A DNA stretch of 64,000 bases from Blautia glucerasea (lineage in GTDB: Bacteria > Bacillota > Clostridia > Lachnospirales > Lachnospiraceae), in the NCBI RefSeq assembly GCF_020537505.1, contig NZ_JAJBMO010000001.1, positions 277,121-341,120 of the forward strand, given 5' to 3'. Below the pieces are notes generated by a model that ran no database searches, was not told where the DNA came from, and saw nothing but the letters and a program-made list of their open reading frames with translations. The position numbers and the translations under genes are program-made. Every line of letters starts with the position of its first letter. Within the stretch, counting starts at the first letter, position 1. This document shows, in pieces, positions 1 through 8,364 of this stretch.

Positions 1-2
1 AA

Positions 3-830
3 ATCAACCGTCAGATTCGTGCAGATAACAAAATGCTTCGGGAATTAAAAGCACAGGTGAAAAAATTTGCCCAAGCTGTCGAAAAATCTATTCCGGTAAT
101 TGCAGAAACATTAGAAGCAATCCGAAATCATATGATTTTTACACAATATCATTTACTTCATAATGAAATGCAAAAAGAAGTGATCCATGACTGGATGCAG
201 CATTTTCGTCCTATCCTGAATCAATATGATACCATTAAGAAAAAGCTCAAAGCGAAAGTTACTGAAAAGAAAGAACTAAATGTGCAAAAAAGTAAAACCA
301 GTATTCTAAATCCATTCCAGCATATAAAGTTAAATCAGCAGCTTACAACCGTAACAGAAGAAATCGAGGAACTGAAATCTGTCAAAGAACAGCTGCTGTT
401 TCAGGCTGAATGCTCCACAGAGAAAGATATGGCGAGCCTTTCCAGAAAATACGACCAGATGGATAAGAATCTGGATATTCTCGATTCTCAAGATATGTCT
501 CTCAAAGGGCAGCTTAAAAAAGATGCTGTCGCTTTCCAAGAGGAAAAATTCCGTCCTGACCCGGAGCAATACACTGAATTACTGGATGCCAGAATCCAGA
601 TACGACCTACTTTCCGAGATAAACTGATTGAGCAGCTCAAAGGTACTTTTGGTGAATATTATGACTATCACCGTCGTGATATTGCAGCTAATGAAGTAGA
701 TTATCTCAATGTTGAAGATCCTGATGTTTTCTCCCATCGTGCCTGGGAACTTGAATATCAGAGAAAACAAGAGATGCGACGAAATCAGCCTGTCCGAACT
801 AAGAAAAAATCACATGATATAGAATTGTAA
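3..830 (+). CDS. MobA/MobL-type relaxase, C-terminal part (cut by window edge)
   Basis: The reading frame is already open at base 3 (residues INRQIRADNK precede the first Met at 33), so this is the C-terminal part of a longer protein. The visible part is highly charged and rich in Lys, Glu and Gln, with long predicted coiled-coil helices. I recognise it as the tail of MobA/MobL relaxases of mobilizable elements in Clostridia, which nick the transfer origin; the catalytic relaxase domain would lie left of the window. It converges on tnpV across a shared terminator, which fits a small mobilizable or conjugative element. The last ~60 residues are acidic and then basic (RTKKKSHD). The family call is from recall of the tail sequence, not from catalytic motifs. 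Confidence 0.7.
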   Translation: MNRQIRADNKMLRELKAQVKKFAQAVEKSIPVIAETLEAIRNHMIFTQYHLLHNEMQKEVIHDWMQHFRPILNQYDTIKKKLKAKVTEKKELNVQKSKTSILNPFQHIKLNQQLTTVTEEIEELKSVKEQLLFQAECSTEKDMASLSRKYDQMDKNLDILDSQDMSLKGQLKKDAVAFQEEKFRPDPEQYTELLDARIQIRPTFRDKLIEQLKGTFGEYYDYHRRDIAANEVDYLNVEDPDVFSHRAWELEYQRKQEMRRNQPVRTKKKSHDIEL

Positions 831-858
831 TTTGATTCTTCTTTGAACCCGTACAAAC

Positions 859-909
859 ACAAAGAGCTGAACAAATAGGATTTTTCGTCCTACCTGTTCA
901 GCTCTTTGT
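859..909. terminator. bidirectional terminator between relaxase and tnpV
   Basis: A perfect 15-bp inverted repeat (859-873 with 895-909) continues inward through TAGGA/TCCTA. It sits between two convergent genes, so it can stop transcription from both sides. Confidence 0.8.
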
Positions 910-1281
910 CTACCTGTAAATCAATTCTTTCAACACAATCTCTTCCGCCGCATTTCGGATATTATTTACCGTTCCTACCCAAGCCATCTGGTCACAGGCT
1001 TTCGTTTCTTCTGTAATACCTTGCCTCTTCATCATCTGACACACCAGAATATCCATCCTCTCCTGTGCTTCATCGTCCACAGCATTCAGATGTTCCACCA
1101 GTCTGTCCTCCAATATATACAGTGAATATATTGCCGGACGATGCTCTTTCAAATACGTTTTTCGTATCATTCCATATTTTCCATAATACGGTTCTTCATC
1201 TGTACTGACAAGATTCGGATAGTAAATTCCGTCTGCGCCAAGTGTGTAGGTTCCACCCATTTTTTCAAATGTGCTTTTCAT
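910..1281 (-). CDS. tnpV: TnpV family transposon-encoded protein
   Basis: A 123-residue protein of the TnpV family, small proteins of unknown biochemical role carried by clostridial transposons and mobilizable elements. The sequence has the family's usual length and layout: an N-terminal 'GGTYTLGADGIYYPNL' segment, a basic 'YGMIRKTYLKEHRP' segment and a helical C-terminus. The start follows an AGGAGG-type site. It converges on the relaxase gene and its start lies only about 30 bases from the end of the rlmD-type gene, so it appears to mark the boundary of the inserted element. Confidence 0.75.
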   Translation of the reverse strand: MKSTFEKMGGTYTLGADGIYYPNLVSTDEEPYYGKYGMIRKTYLKEHRPAIYSLYILEDRLVEHLNAVDDEAQERMDILVCQMMKRQGITEETKACDQMAWVGTVNNIRNAAEEIVLKELIYR

Positions 1282-1312
1282 GTGTTATTCCTCCTTGAAA
1301 TCAGCGATGCCC

Positions 1313-2953
1313 TTAGATCATCGCAAAATATTCCAGGGCAGCCTTGATAGCTTCTTCCTTCTCTTTCGGGCATTGTGGAACTCTTGCATTTTCTGATTTT
1401 GGAAGATTATAGTTTTCTCCCACTTCAATTCCACATTTGCGTTTTACCTGAGAAATATATAAACTTGAAACCTTCAAGCCAAATTCTTTCAGCACATAAT
1501 CTTTGATTTCCTGATAGGTTGCTTTCAACTCGGCACTGGTGGCATCCAGCTCGTCCAGGTCTAAGTCGATCTCTATCGTGTCATCTGGTTTTTGTTGGGA
1601 CAAAAGAACAACTGTCTCAACGTGCACCGTCTCACAAAACTGGTCCACACTACAACTCCGCCTGATCTCATACCCTGCTGCCAGAAACGCCGGCAAATCT
1701 CTTGCCAGGCTGGTGGGTTTGCAGGAGATGTAGACGATGTTTTCTACTCCATAAGCAAGGATCTTTGGCAGGGCTTTGGGGTGGATTCCATCGCGTGGGG
1801 GATCCAGAATGATCATGTCGGGCTTCTCAGTGATGTCGTCCAAGACTTTCAGGACGTCACCGGCGATGAAACGGCAGTTGGTGAGGCCGTTCAGGGCGGC
1901 GTTTACTTTGGCAGCTTCTACGGCTTCTTCCACAATTTCCACGCCAATCACTTCTTTCGCTACGGAAGCAAGAAGCTGGGCAATGGTTCCGGTGCCGCTG
2001 TAGAGATCGAATACCTCTTTCTCCTTGGTATCGCCGATGTAATCACGGACAATGGCGTAAAGTACCTCCGCTGCCAGTGAATTAGGCTGGAAGAAGGAGA
2101 AGGTACTGATTTTGAAGCGCAGCCCCAGCAGCGTTTCATAGAAATAATCCTGTCCATATAGCAGTCTGGTCTCATCACTTCGGACTACGTCTGACAAGGA
2201 ATCGTTGATAATGTGCATAATTCCTACGATTTTTCCTTCCAGCGGAAGGGCAAGAAGTCGGGATACAAGCGGCGCATAGTCGTACTCTGCCTGGCTTGTG
2301 GTAATCACATGCACCAGAATTTCTCCAGAGGTCACACCTCTTCTTAGAAGCAGATGTCGCAGATAGCCAGTATGCTGCATTTTCTTATAATGGACTGCTC
2401 CAAGCTCTGTGAAAAAGTCCCGCACACAGGAAAGAATAGCTGTCATGTCCGGGTGCACCAGCTTACAATCAGCAGCGGTCAATACGTCATAAGTGCTGCC
2501 TTTCTTGTGCAGACCAAGGGAAAGGGGACCGCCTTTGTATTCGTCTCCGAAAGAAAACTCCATTTTATTACGGTATCCAAATTCAATAGGGCTTCCGTGA
2601 ATTCCTTCCCAGTAAAGGTCTACATCAGCGCCAACTGCATCCTGAAGGAGTCCCTTCACCTGAGTTTCTTTCATTTTAAGCTGTTCTTCGTAGGACATGG
2701 TCTGATACATGCAACCGCCGCAGGCTGGGAAAATCTTACATACAGGCTTTCGGATCTCAAGTGGGGATTTCTCCAAAACTTCCAAAAGTCTGCCTTCAGC
2801 CCTGCCAGAGCGCTTCTTATTAATCATGAAGCGCACCTTCTGTCCCGGAATGCCGTTTTTTACAATAACTTTTTCACCATCTATATTCACATATCCCTTA
2901 TTAGGAAATTCAACTTTCTCGATAATCCCTTCGTAAATCTCACCTTTTTTCAT
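1313..2953 (-). CDS. rlmD: 23S rRNA (uracil-C5)-methyltransferase, RlmD/RumA type, with extra C-terminal domain
   Basis: A SAM-dependent enzyme that makes 5-methyluridine in 23S rRNA. Visible parts in order are an N-terminal TRAM-like segment (about 1-60), cysteines of the 4Fe-4S site (C72, C78, C81, C163), the FFQPNS motif (about 287), the SAM loop DLYSGTGT (316-323), DPPRDG (384-389) and the nucleophile motif SCKP (C411). The catalytic domain should end near residue 452 (HVETVVLL). About 90 further residues follow; they begin with an acidic linker and continue as a small basic domain ('SSLYISQVKRKCGI') that is not part of the ordinary enzyme. Family members are usually near 455-460 residues and this one has 546. 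The extension lies directly beside the mobile element, suggesting the 3' end was altered or supplied by integration. Confidence 0.9.
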   Translation of the reverse strand: MKKGEIYEGIIEKVEFPNKGYVNIDGEKVIVKNGIPGQKVRFMINKKRSGRAEGRLLEVLEKSPLEIRKPVCKIFPACGGCMYQTMSYEEQLKMKETQVKGLLQDAVGADVDLYWEGIHGSPIEFGYRNKMEFSFGDEYKGGPLSLGLHKKGSTYDVLTAADCKLVHPDMTAILSCVRDFFTELGAVHYKKMQHTGYLRHLLLRRGVTSGEILVHVITTSQAEYDYAPLVSRLLALPLEGKIVGIMHIINDSLSDVVRSDETRLLYGQDYFYETLLGLRFKISTFSFFQPNSLAAEVLYAIVRDYIGDTKEKEVFDLYSGTGTIAQLLASVAKEVIGVEIVEEAVEAAKVNAALNGLTNCRFIAGDVLKVLDDITEKPDMIILDPPRDGIHPKALPKILAYGVENIVYISCKPTSLARDLPAFLAAGYEIRRSCSVDQFCETVHVETVVLLSQQKPDDTIEIDLDLDELDATSAELKATYQEIKDYVLKEFGLKVSSLYISQVKRKCGIEVGENYNLPKSENARVPQCPKEKEEAIKAALEYFAMI

Positions 2954-3070
2954 AAATCCTCCATAATAAAAACATAAACGGGATAAAACACCCTCTGCGA
3001 TTTTCCCCCGTTATCATGGCAGTCGCCAAGTTTTCATGCAGGCACAAACTTTTGCCCGCCTATCGCGTAA

Positions 3071-3122
3071 ATCAAAAATAAGGTATACGGGGGAGCATAA
3101 CTGCTATATGCCCGTATACCTT
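3071..3122 (-). terminator. terminator downstream of the small membrane protein gene
   Basis: A perfect 12-bp inverted repeat (3080-3091 with 3111-3122) is followed, in the minus direction, by ATTTTTGATTT. It separates the 76-residue membrane protein gene from rlmD. Confidence 0.75.
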
Positions 3123-3223
3123 CTTATTCAATATTCACTCACTTATTAAAAATCTCTGAAATTATCCACATAAAGCCCATGCCCTTGCATATCTGCCTGC
3201 GGACAATTCGCTGAACACCTCAA

Positions 3224-3454
3224 TTATTTCTCTTCATCCTCGAAATAATCATCATAATCATCGTCGAAGTCTTCCTCGAAGTCCTCAAGATAATCTGGTG
3301 CGAAGAAGCGGTATACTGCAAATGCGATTCCTGCAACAGCAGCTACAGCACCAATAATAGCCAGTACCCAGAGGACTGTATTCTTCTGCTTCTCATCTTC
3401 TTTTTTCTTAAGTAATGATAATAATTCCTCGAGCTTATCCATTTTAATGTTCAT
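3224..3454 (-). CDS. small single-pass membrane protein with acidic tail
   Basis: A 76-residue protein of unknown function. A Lys/Glu-rich amphipathic helix (about 5-24) is followed by one membrane segment (about 27-49, 'VLWVLAIIGAVAAVAGIAFA') and an extremely acidic Asp/Glu/Tyr tail (52-74). It resembles small conserved hypothetical proteins of Lachnospiraceae. The gene stands alone between a terminator and the end of pcrA. The start codon follows a weak GAGAGGATGGTATCAC-type leader. I do not recognise a named family. Confidence 0.65.
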   Translation of the reverse strand: MNIKMDKLEELLSLLKKKEDEKQKNTVLWVLAIIGAVAAVAGIAFAVYRFFAPDYLEDFEEDFDDDYDDYFEDEEK

Positions 3455-3672
3455 GTGATACCATCCTCTCTTTCATACAGCCTGCAGATCTATCATACTG
3501 CAAAATATCTGGTAGCTGTGTTCTGCTTTCATGTTGCTGCTAACTTCATGCCCAGCAACTCTTGCCTGAATGAGTATATCATACTACTACTCATTAGGTT
3601 TACTTATTATACCACTTTTGCGACTATTTTACCATAGCTAATATGGTAATTTCAAATTTTTTATAAACAATC

Positions 3673-3700
3673 GTTACTGGTCACGGAGTGAACTGTAACC
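3673..3700. repeat. short palindromic repeat, copy 1
   Basis: The sequence contains an imperfect inverted repeat (GTTACTGGTCACGG ... AACTGTAAC). On the minus strand the 17-mer GGTTACAGTTCACTCCG nearly matches bases 11414-11430 (one difference). It is probably a small dispersed extragenic repeat. Confidence 0.5.
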
Positions 3701-3745
3701 TTAGTTCATGTATCCTTCGCGGAATATACAGGGTTTTCGCTCTGC

Positions 3746-5977
3746 TCAGATCTTCTTCAGCTTCGCAAAACTTGCAAACATCTTCTTCACACCGACTTTA
3801 TCAAACTCCACAGTAACCTCATAATCACGGCCGCCTTCCACGATTTCTTTCACAATGCCAACTCCAAACTTAATATGACGGACTGTGTCCCCAACCTCGT
3901 AGTCCAGGGAATTGACTTTCGTCACCTTAAATTCCCTTGGCTTGTAATTTCTGCCCTGGAGAATTTCTTTCATCTTGGAATATTTCGTCGGCGTAGGGAT
4001 CAAATCCTCTGCCTTCGGCTTCTTCTCCTGAATGGTATGTCCCAGATCTACCAGCTCCCGCGGAATCTCTCTTACGAAACGGGAAACCTTATTATACTGG
4101 GTCTCCCCGCGGATCATCCTCTGCTGGGCGCAGGTCAGTGTCAGCTCCTTCATGGCACGCGTGATTCCCACATAACAAAGTCTGCGTTCTTCCTCCAGTT
4201 CCCCATCATCCCCATAGCTGATAGTCATATGGCTTGGGAAAATACCGTCTTCCATTCCTACCATAAACACCCTGGGAAACTCCAGTCCCTTAGCGCTATG
4301 TAGCGTCATAAGAAGAACATAATCCTGGTCTGGATCCACAGTATCAATATCTGCAACCAGCGCAACTTCCTCCAGGAAACCAGATAGAGTGGCCGGCTGA
4401 TTCTGTTCTTCCATAGCCTCCTGATAAGCCGCGGTCTTGGAAATCAACTCGTCAATATTCTCAATTCGGGCTCTTGATTCCTCTGTGTCCTCTGCTTCCA
4501 GCTCTGCCACATAGCCTGTAGAATCGATTACCTCCCCGAGAATCTCCTCCACAGTCAAAACTGCAGCCTTGCTCTTCAAGGTCTGGATAAAAGTAACAAA
4601 TCCTTCAATCTTAGACAGACTTCTTCCAATAGAAGGAACTTCTTCTGCCACACGAAGTGCCTCATACAGACTGATTCCCATATTATCTGCATAATCCTGG
4701 ACACGTCCCAGCGTAGTGGCACCGATTCCCCGCTTTGGCACATTGATGATCCTCTGTACAGCCAGATCATCTCTGGCATTGTCAATCGTTTTCAAATAAC
4801 ACAGAAGATCCTTGATCTCCTTACGGGCATAGAAATTTACCCCGCCAACCAGCTTATAAGGGATATTCGCCGCAATAAATTTCTCCTCAAAAATACGGGA
4901 CTGGGCATTGGTTCGGTAAAGGATGGCACAATCCCGATAGCTTCCAAGTCCCTCTCTCTTCAGCTTGCTAATCTCCCCAGCCACATACTCAGCTTCTTCA
5001 TAGGCATTGAAAAACTGGCGGAAATGTACCTTGCTTCCTTCTTCGTTCTCTGTCCATAGCGTCTTCGCCTTACGTTCTGTATTATTGGCAATCACCTGGT
5101 TCGCCGCATTCAGAATATTCCTGGTAGAACGGTAATTCTGCTCCAGGCGGATTACCCTTGCGTCTGGGAAAACCCGCTCAAAGCCAAGAATGTTTCCAAT
5201 ATTTGCCCCACGGAATTTGTAAATGGACTGGTCATCATCACCTACCACACAAAGATTCTGATATCTCTGTGCCAGAAGGCTAATAAACTTAAACTGAGCT
5301 GTATTGGTATCCTGGTACTCATCCACCATAATATATTTGAAGCGCTCCTGATAATACTCCAGCACCGCACCGCAGTTCTGAAAAAGCTCCACCGTTTTCA
5401 CGATCAAGTCATCAAAGTCCAGTGCATTATTCTTGCGAAGGGCAGCCTGGTATTCCCGGTAAACAGATGCCACTTTCTTCATATTATAATCCCCTGCCGC
5501 TTTCATCTCCATATCATCTGGCGTAAGCAGCTCGTCCTTGGCATGGGAAATCTGGGCAAGAAGGGAACGTTCCTTGTAAACCTTGGTGTCAATATTCAGC
5601 TTCCTGCACACATCCTTCATAAGAGACTTCTGGTCGTCTGTATCATAGATGGTAAAATTTGTGTCATATCCAAGATTATCAATGTGTCTCCGCAGGATCC
5701 GCACACAGGCAGAGTGAAAGGTAGACACCCAGATGCTCTCTGAGCCAAATCCAATCAGCTTGTCCACACGCTCTCTCATTTCCTGGGCAGCCTTGTTGGT
5801 AAACGTAATGGCAAGAATATTCCAGGGATTTACGCCCACCTCATCCATCAGGTATGCAATCCTGTGGGTCAGCACCCTGGTCTTGCCAGAACCAGCTCCC
5901 GCAAGGATTAGCACCGGTCCTTCAGTCTGTGCAACCGCCTCGCGCTGAGGGGGATTTAATCTATCATATATGCTCAT
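3746..5977 (-). CDS. pcrA: ATP-dependent DNA helicase PcrA (UvrD/Rep family)
   Basis: A superfamily 1A 3'-5' helicase used in repair, in replication restart and in clearing RecA or stalled polymerase. The 743-residue length is normal for PcrA. Motif I is AGAGSGKT (about 26-33), motif Ia follows at AITFTNKAAQEM, motif II is VDEYQDTN and motif III is VVGDDDQSIYKFRGA. Motif IV includes LEQNYRST and motif VI includes VGITRAM. The C-terminal ~50 residues ('VGDTVRHIKFGVGIV') form the Tudor-like domain that binds RNA polymerase in Bacillus PcrA. The start has a clear AAGGAGAA site. The gene is divergent from the DUF1836 gene and carries its own promoter. No ligA follows, unlike Bacillus. Confidence 0.97.
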   Translation of the reverse strand: MSIYDRLNPPQREAVAQTEGPVLILAGAGSGKTRVLTHRIAYLMDEVGVNPWNILAITFTNKAAQEMRERVDKLIGFGSESIWVSTFHSACVRILRRHIDNLGYDTNFTIYDTDDQKSLMKDVCRKLNIDTKVYKERSLLAQISHAKDELLTPDDMEMKAAGDYNMKKVASVYREYQAALRKNNALDFDDLIVKTVELFQNCGAVLEYYQERFKYIMVDEYQDTNTAQFKFISLLAQRYQNLCVVGDDDQSIYKFRGANIGNILGFERVFPDARVIRLEQNYRSTRNILNAANQVIANNTERKAKTLWTENEEGSKVHFRQFFNAYEEAEYVAGEISKLKREGLGSYRDCAILYRTNAQSRIFEEKFIAANIPYKLVGGVNFYARKEIKDLLCYLKTIDNARDDLAVQRIINVPKRGIGATTLGRVQDYADNMGISLYEALRVAEEVPSIGRSLSKIEGFVTFIQTLKSKAAVLTVEEILGEVIDSTGYVAELEAEDTEESRARIENIDELISKTAAYQEAMEEQNQPATLSGFLEEVALVADIDTVDPDQDYVLLMTLHSAKGLEFPRVFMVGMEDGIFPSHMTISYGDDGELEEERRLCYVGITRAMKELTLTCAQQRMIRGETQYNKVSRFVREIPRELVDLGHTIQEKKPKAEDLIPTPTKYSKMKEILQGRNYKPREFKVTKVNSLDYEVGDTVRHIKFGVGIVKEIVEGGRDYEVTVEFDKVGVKKMFASFAKLKKI

Positions 5978-6024
5978 TTATGTTCTCCTTTTGTCATCAA
6001 TCTCTTCTCAGATAGGTAAATTTC

Positions 6025-6053
6025 ATTATACATGAAATCTCTGTCTGCCACAA
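6025..6053 (-). promoter_or_regulatory. promoter of pcrA
   Basis: On the minus strand, TTGTGG (6048-6053) and TATAAT (6025-6030) are separated by 17 bp. The predicted start lies about 40 bases before the pcrA start codon. Confidence 0.65.
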
Positions 6054-6188
6054 CCCCGAACTACAAAAACCCAAACATAGATTCGGTTTTTGTTGCTGTC
6101 ACGAACCACCTTCCGCGAGGTGTTTTCTGTAAACGGAATGAGCAGTAGCCTTTGATTTTCCCTTTTTCACAGAAACTAAAAAAAACAG

Positions 6189-6217
6189 TTTACAAGTAGT
6201 TTTAAAAACTATATAAT
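6189..6217 (+). promoter_or_regulatory. promoter of the DUF1836 gene
   Basis: TTTACA (6189-6194), a 17-bp spacer and a perfect TATAAT (6212-6217) lie just upstream of the AGAGGTG ribosome site. The spacer itself is an A/T-rich imperfect palindrome. Confidence 0.8.
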
Positions 6218-6238
6218 AGAGAGCAGAGGTGATAAAAA

Positions 6239-6859
6239 ATGACAGCTGATGATAAATCCATATTAAAAGGCATTCTGGATCACATTTCCGGAATGGATTA
6301 TATAAAACCAGAAGATCTTCCAAACATCGACCTGTACATGGATCAGGTCACCACATTTATGGAGGATCAGCTTGCATCCACCAAGCGCCACGATGATGAC
6401 AAAATCCTGACCAAGACCATGATCAACAACTACGCTAAGAATAACCTTCTCCCATCCCCTGAGAAGAAGCGTTATTCCAAGGATCATCTTCTCATGCTGA
6501 TCTTCATCTATTATTTTAAAAATATTCTGTCCATTACAGACATCCAGAAGCTTCTCGGCCCCATCACAGAGAAATATTTTAAGGGCGAGCCTGGTAAGGA
6601 TATGACCTATGTATACAATGAAGTTTTCGGAATGGAGAACCGCAAGATCGACCAGCTGATCAAGAATCTTCTGAAGGATTACCGTTTCTCCAGCGCCACC
6701 TTCCAGGACGCAGATGAGGAAGACCAGGAATTTCTTAAGCGGTTCAGCTTTATCTGCCTGATGAGTTTCGATGTCTATATTAAGAAGATGATCATCGAGA
6801 AAATGATCGACGATATTTCCCCGGCAGAAGATAACCATAAGAAAAATAAAAACAAATAG
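6239..6859 (+). CDS. DUF1836 family protein
   Basis: A 206-residue cytoplasmic protein of the DUF1836 family, common in Clostridia and Bacilli and of unknown function. The central part (about 50-110, 'TMINNYAKNNLLPSPEKKRY' followed by YSKDHL) has the look of a helix-turn-helix region related to MerR-type regulators, and DUF1836 proteins are often suspected regulators. The C-terminus is Lys/Asn-rich. The gene is monocistronic, with its own promoter, an AGAGGTG ribosome site and a strong terminator. A DNA-binding role is inference only. Confidence 0.85.
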   Translation: MTADDKSILKGILDHISGMDYIKPEDLPNIDLYMDQVTTFMEDQLASTKRHDDDKILTKTMINNYAKNNLLPSPEKKRYSKDHLLMLIFIYYFKNILSITDIQKLLGPITEKYFKGEPGKDMTYVYNEVFGMENRKIDQLIKNLLKDYRFSSATFQDADEEDQEFLKRFSFICLMSFDVYIKKMIIEKMIDDISPAEDNHKKNKNK

Positions 6860-6864
6860 TACAG

Positions 6865-6902
6865 ACCTCCGGTTATATATAGTTCTGCCGGAGGTTTTTT
6901 TT
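6865..6902 (+). terminator. terminator of the DUF1836 gene
   Basis: ACCTCCGG (6865-6872) pairs with CCGGAGGT (6888-6895) and is followed by eight Ts. Confidence 0.9.
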
Positions 6903-7000
6903 CATACAGTTTTAGAAAATACGCATGAACAGGTGGAAACATGTCAATTGCAGAAATAGTGTAAGAACTATCTGCCCGCATAATTGCCACATATGCACCA

Positions 7001-7034
7001 TAAAACCCGCGGAATCAATCACAATTCCGCGGGT
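7001..7034 (-). terminator. terminator of the yerC-like gene
   Basis: ACCCGCGGAAT (7005-7015) pairs perfectly with ATTCCGCGGGT (7024-7034). In the minus direction it is followed by TTTTA. Confidence 0.8.
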
Positions 7035-7081
7035 CTTCTTTCGTGCATTTCATTCTATTTTCAACTCAGATTCCCAGATCC

Positions 7082-7408
7082 TTACTCGTCCTTCCGATCC
7101 AGTGGACGGTTCTGTTCCTTCTTCTCTTCCATTCTCTTAAATACCATATCATAACCGTCATTACCATAATTCAGAGAACGGTTTACACGGCTGATTGTCG
7201 CTGTGGAAGCACCTGTCTTCTCAGAAATGTCAAGATAAGTTCTCTTATCCATTAACATCTTGGCAACCTCAAATCTCTGAGATAAAGAAAGAAGCTCGTT
7301 AATGGTACACACATCCTCAAAGAAAGTGTAGCATTCTTCCTTATCCTTCAGACAAAGTATGGCCTCAAAAAGATGGTCAACTGCCTCAGTTCTGATATTT
7401 TTACTCAT
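7082..7408 (-). CDS. YerC/YecD family TrpR-related DNA-binding protein
   Basis: A 108-residue protein of the TrpR superfamily, the YerC/YecD branch found in Firmicutes. It is all-helical; the segment 'LSQRFEVAKMLMDKRTYLDI' followed by 'SEKTGASTATISRVNRSLNY' carries the TrpR-like helix-turn-helix, with the recognition helix around TGASTATISRVNRSL. The C-terminus is charged (KRMEEKKEQN). TrpR itself represses trp genes with tryptophan, but the effector of YerC proteins is unknown and no trp gene is near. The gene is monocistronic. A 14-bp palindrome fills the gap between its own -35 and -10 boxes, suggesting autorepression. Confidence 0.88.
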   Translation of the reverse strand: MSKNIRTEAVDHLFEAILCLKDKEECYTFFEDVCTINELLSLSQRFEVAKMLMDKRTYLDISEKTGASTATISRVNRSLNYGNDGYDMVFKRMEEKKEQNRPLDRKDE

Positions 7409-7464
7409 TTCGCTACTCCTTTTTTCTATATTTAATGTTCTCTATTCTGTTTTCAATAATTATT

Positions 7465-7493
7465 ATTTTAACACGCTAACGTGTGATAAGCAA
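7465..7493 (-). promoter_or_regulatory. yerC promoter with palindromic operator in the spacer
   Basis: On the minus strand, TTGCTT (7488-7493) and TAAAAT (7465-7470) are 17 bp apart. The palindrome ACACG-CTAA-CGTGT (7471-7484) begins directly at the -10 box and fills most of the spacer, a position where a bound repressor would block RNA polymerase. Confidence 0.7.
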
Positions 7494-7587
7494 GGACTTT
7501 CTGGAAATATTTTTCCTGTAAAAGTGCTGCAGGCATTTTCTTTTTTGTGAAGAATTTATAGTTTTTACGTAGTTTTCTATTTTCAAA

Positions 7588-7616
7588 TTGCTTTTTTTTC
7601 ACAGATTCGTTATACT
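7588..7616 (+). promoter_or_regulatory. promoter of the yesL-like / radical SAM operon
   Basis: TTGCTT (7588-7593), a 17-bp T-rich spacer and TATACT (7611-7616) lie about 50 bases before the start codon. Confidence 0.65.
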
Positions 7617-7668
7617 AATTGATAAGCTCATTGATGCTATACACCAAATAGAAAAGAGGAAATTTTGA

Positions 7669-8364
7669 ATGGATCGTTTTTTCAACATGGATAACAAATT
7701 TTTCACCTTTATGAGCAGGGTTGCAGATCTTATCATTCTGAATCTGCTGTGCATTGTCTGCTGTATTCCGGTGATCACCATTGGACCTTCCATCGCAGCC
7801 ATGTTCTATGTTACATTGAAAATGGTGCGCAATGAAGAGTCTTACATCGTCCGCGGATTTTTTAAATCCTTCAAACAGAACCTGAAGCAGGGTATTGTAA
7901 TCAACCTGATCATGCTTGTGGCTGCAATTTTGTTATACTTTGACATCAGTATCTGCCGCAATACTCCTGGCATCATCGGAAAGGTTCTCATGGTATTATT
8001 TATGATGATCCTGGTAGTTTACCTGATGATCTTCCTGTACATCTACCCGGTACTTGCCAAGTTTTACAATACCATCAAGAATACTTTTACCAACGCATTT
8101 TTGATGTCCATCCGTCATCTTCCGTATACAGCACTTATGATCCTTATCACTGCTGCCCCGGTTCTTGTATTCTTTATTCCAAGTGCCCAGGTACAGTCCA
8201 TGGTTTTACTGCTGCTGGTACTCATCGGATTTTCCGGAATTGCATACATCAATTCCTTCTTCTTTGTAAAAGTTTTTGACAAATACATTCCAGAAGAAAC
8301 TTCTGAACCAAATCCGGACAGCGTAGTAGACCACAGCCTTGATTCCGACAACAAGAATTTATGA
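7669..8364 (+). CDS. YesL/DUF624 family membrane protein
   Basis: A 231-residue integral membrane protein of the YesL (DUF624) family. It has the typical opening 'MDRFFNMDNKFFTFMSRVAD', with a first membrane segment followed by CCIPVITIGPS, and five or so hydrophobic segments in all (about 20-45, 75-95, 105-130, 150-170, 175-200). Family members often sit next to carbohydrate uptake genes, but their molecular role is not known. Here the neighbour is a radical SAM gene whose ATG overlaps this stop codon (ATGA), so the two are translationally coupled. Confidence 0.88.
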   Translation: MDRFFNMDNKFFTFMSRVADLIILNLLCIVCCIPVITIGPSIAAMFYVTLKMVRNEESYIVRGFFKSFKQNLKQGIVINLIMLVAAILLYFDISICRNTPGIIGKVLMVLFMMILVVYLMIFLYIYPVLAKFYNTIKNTFTNAFLMSIRHLPYTALMILITAAPVLVFFIPSAQVQSMVLLLLVLIGFSGIAYINSFFFVKVFDKYIPEETSEPNPDSVVDHSLDSDNKNL

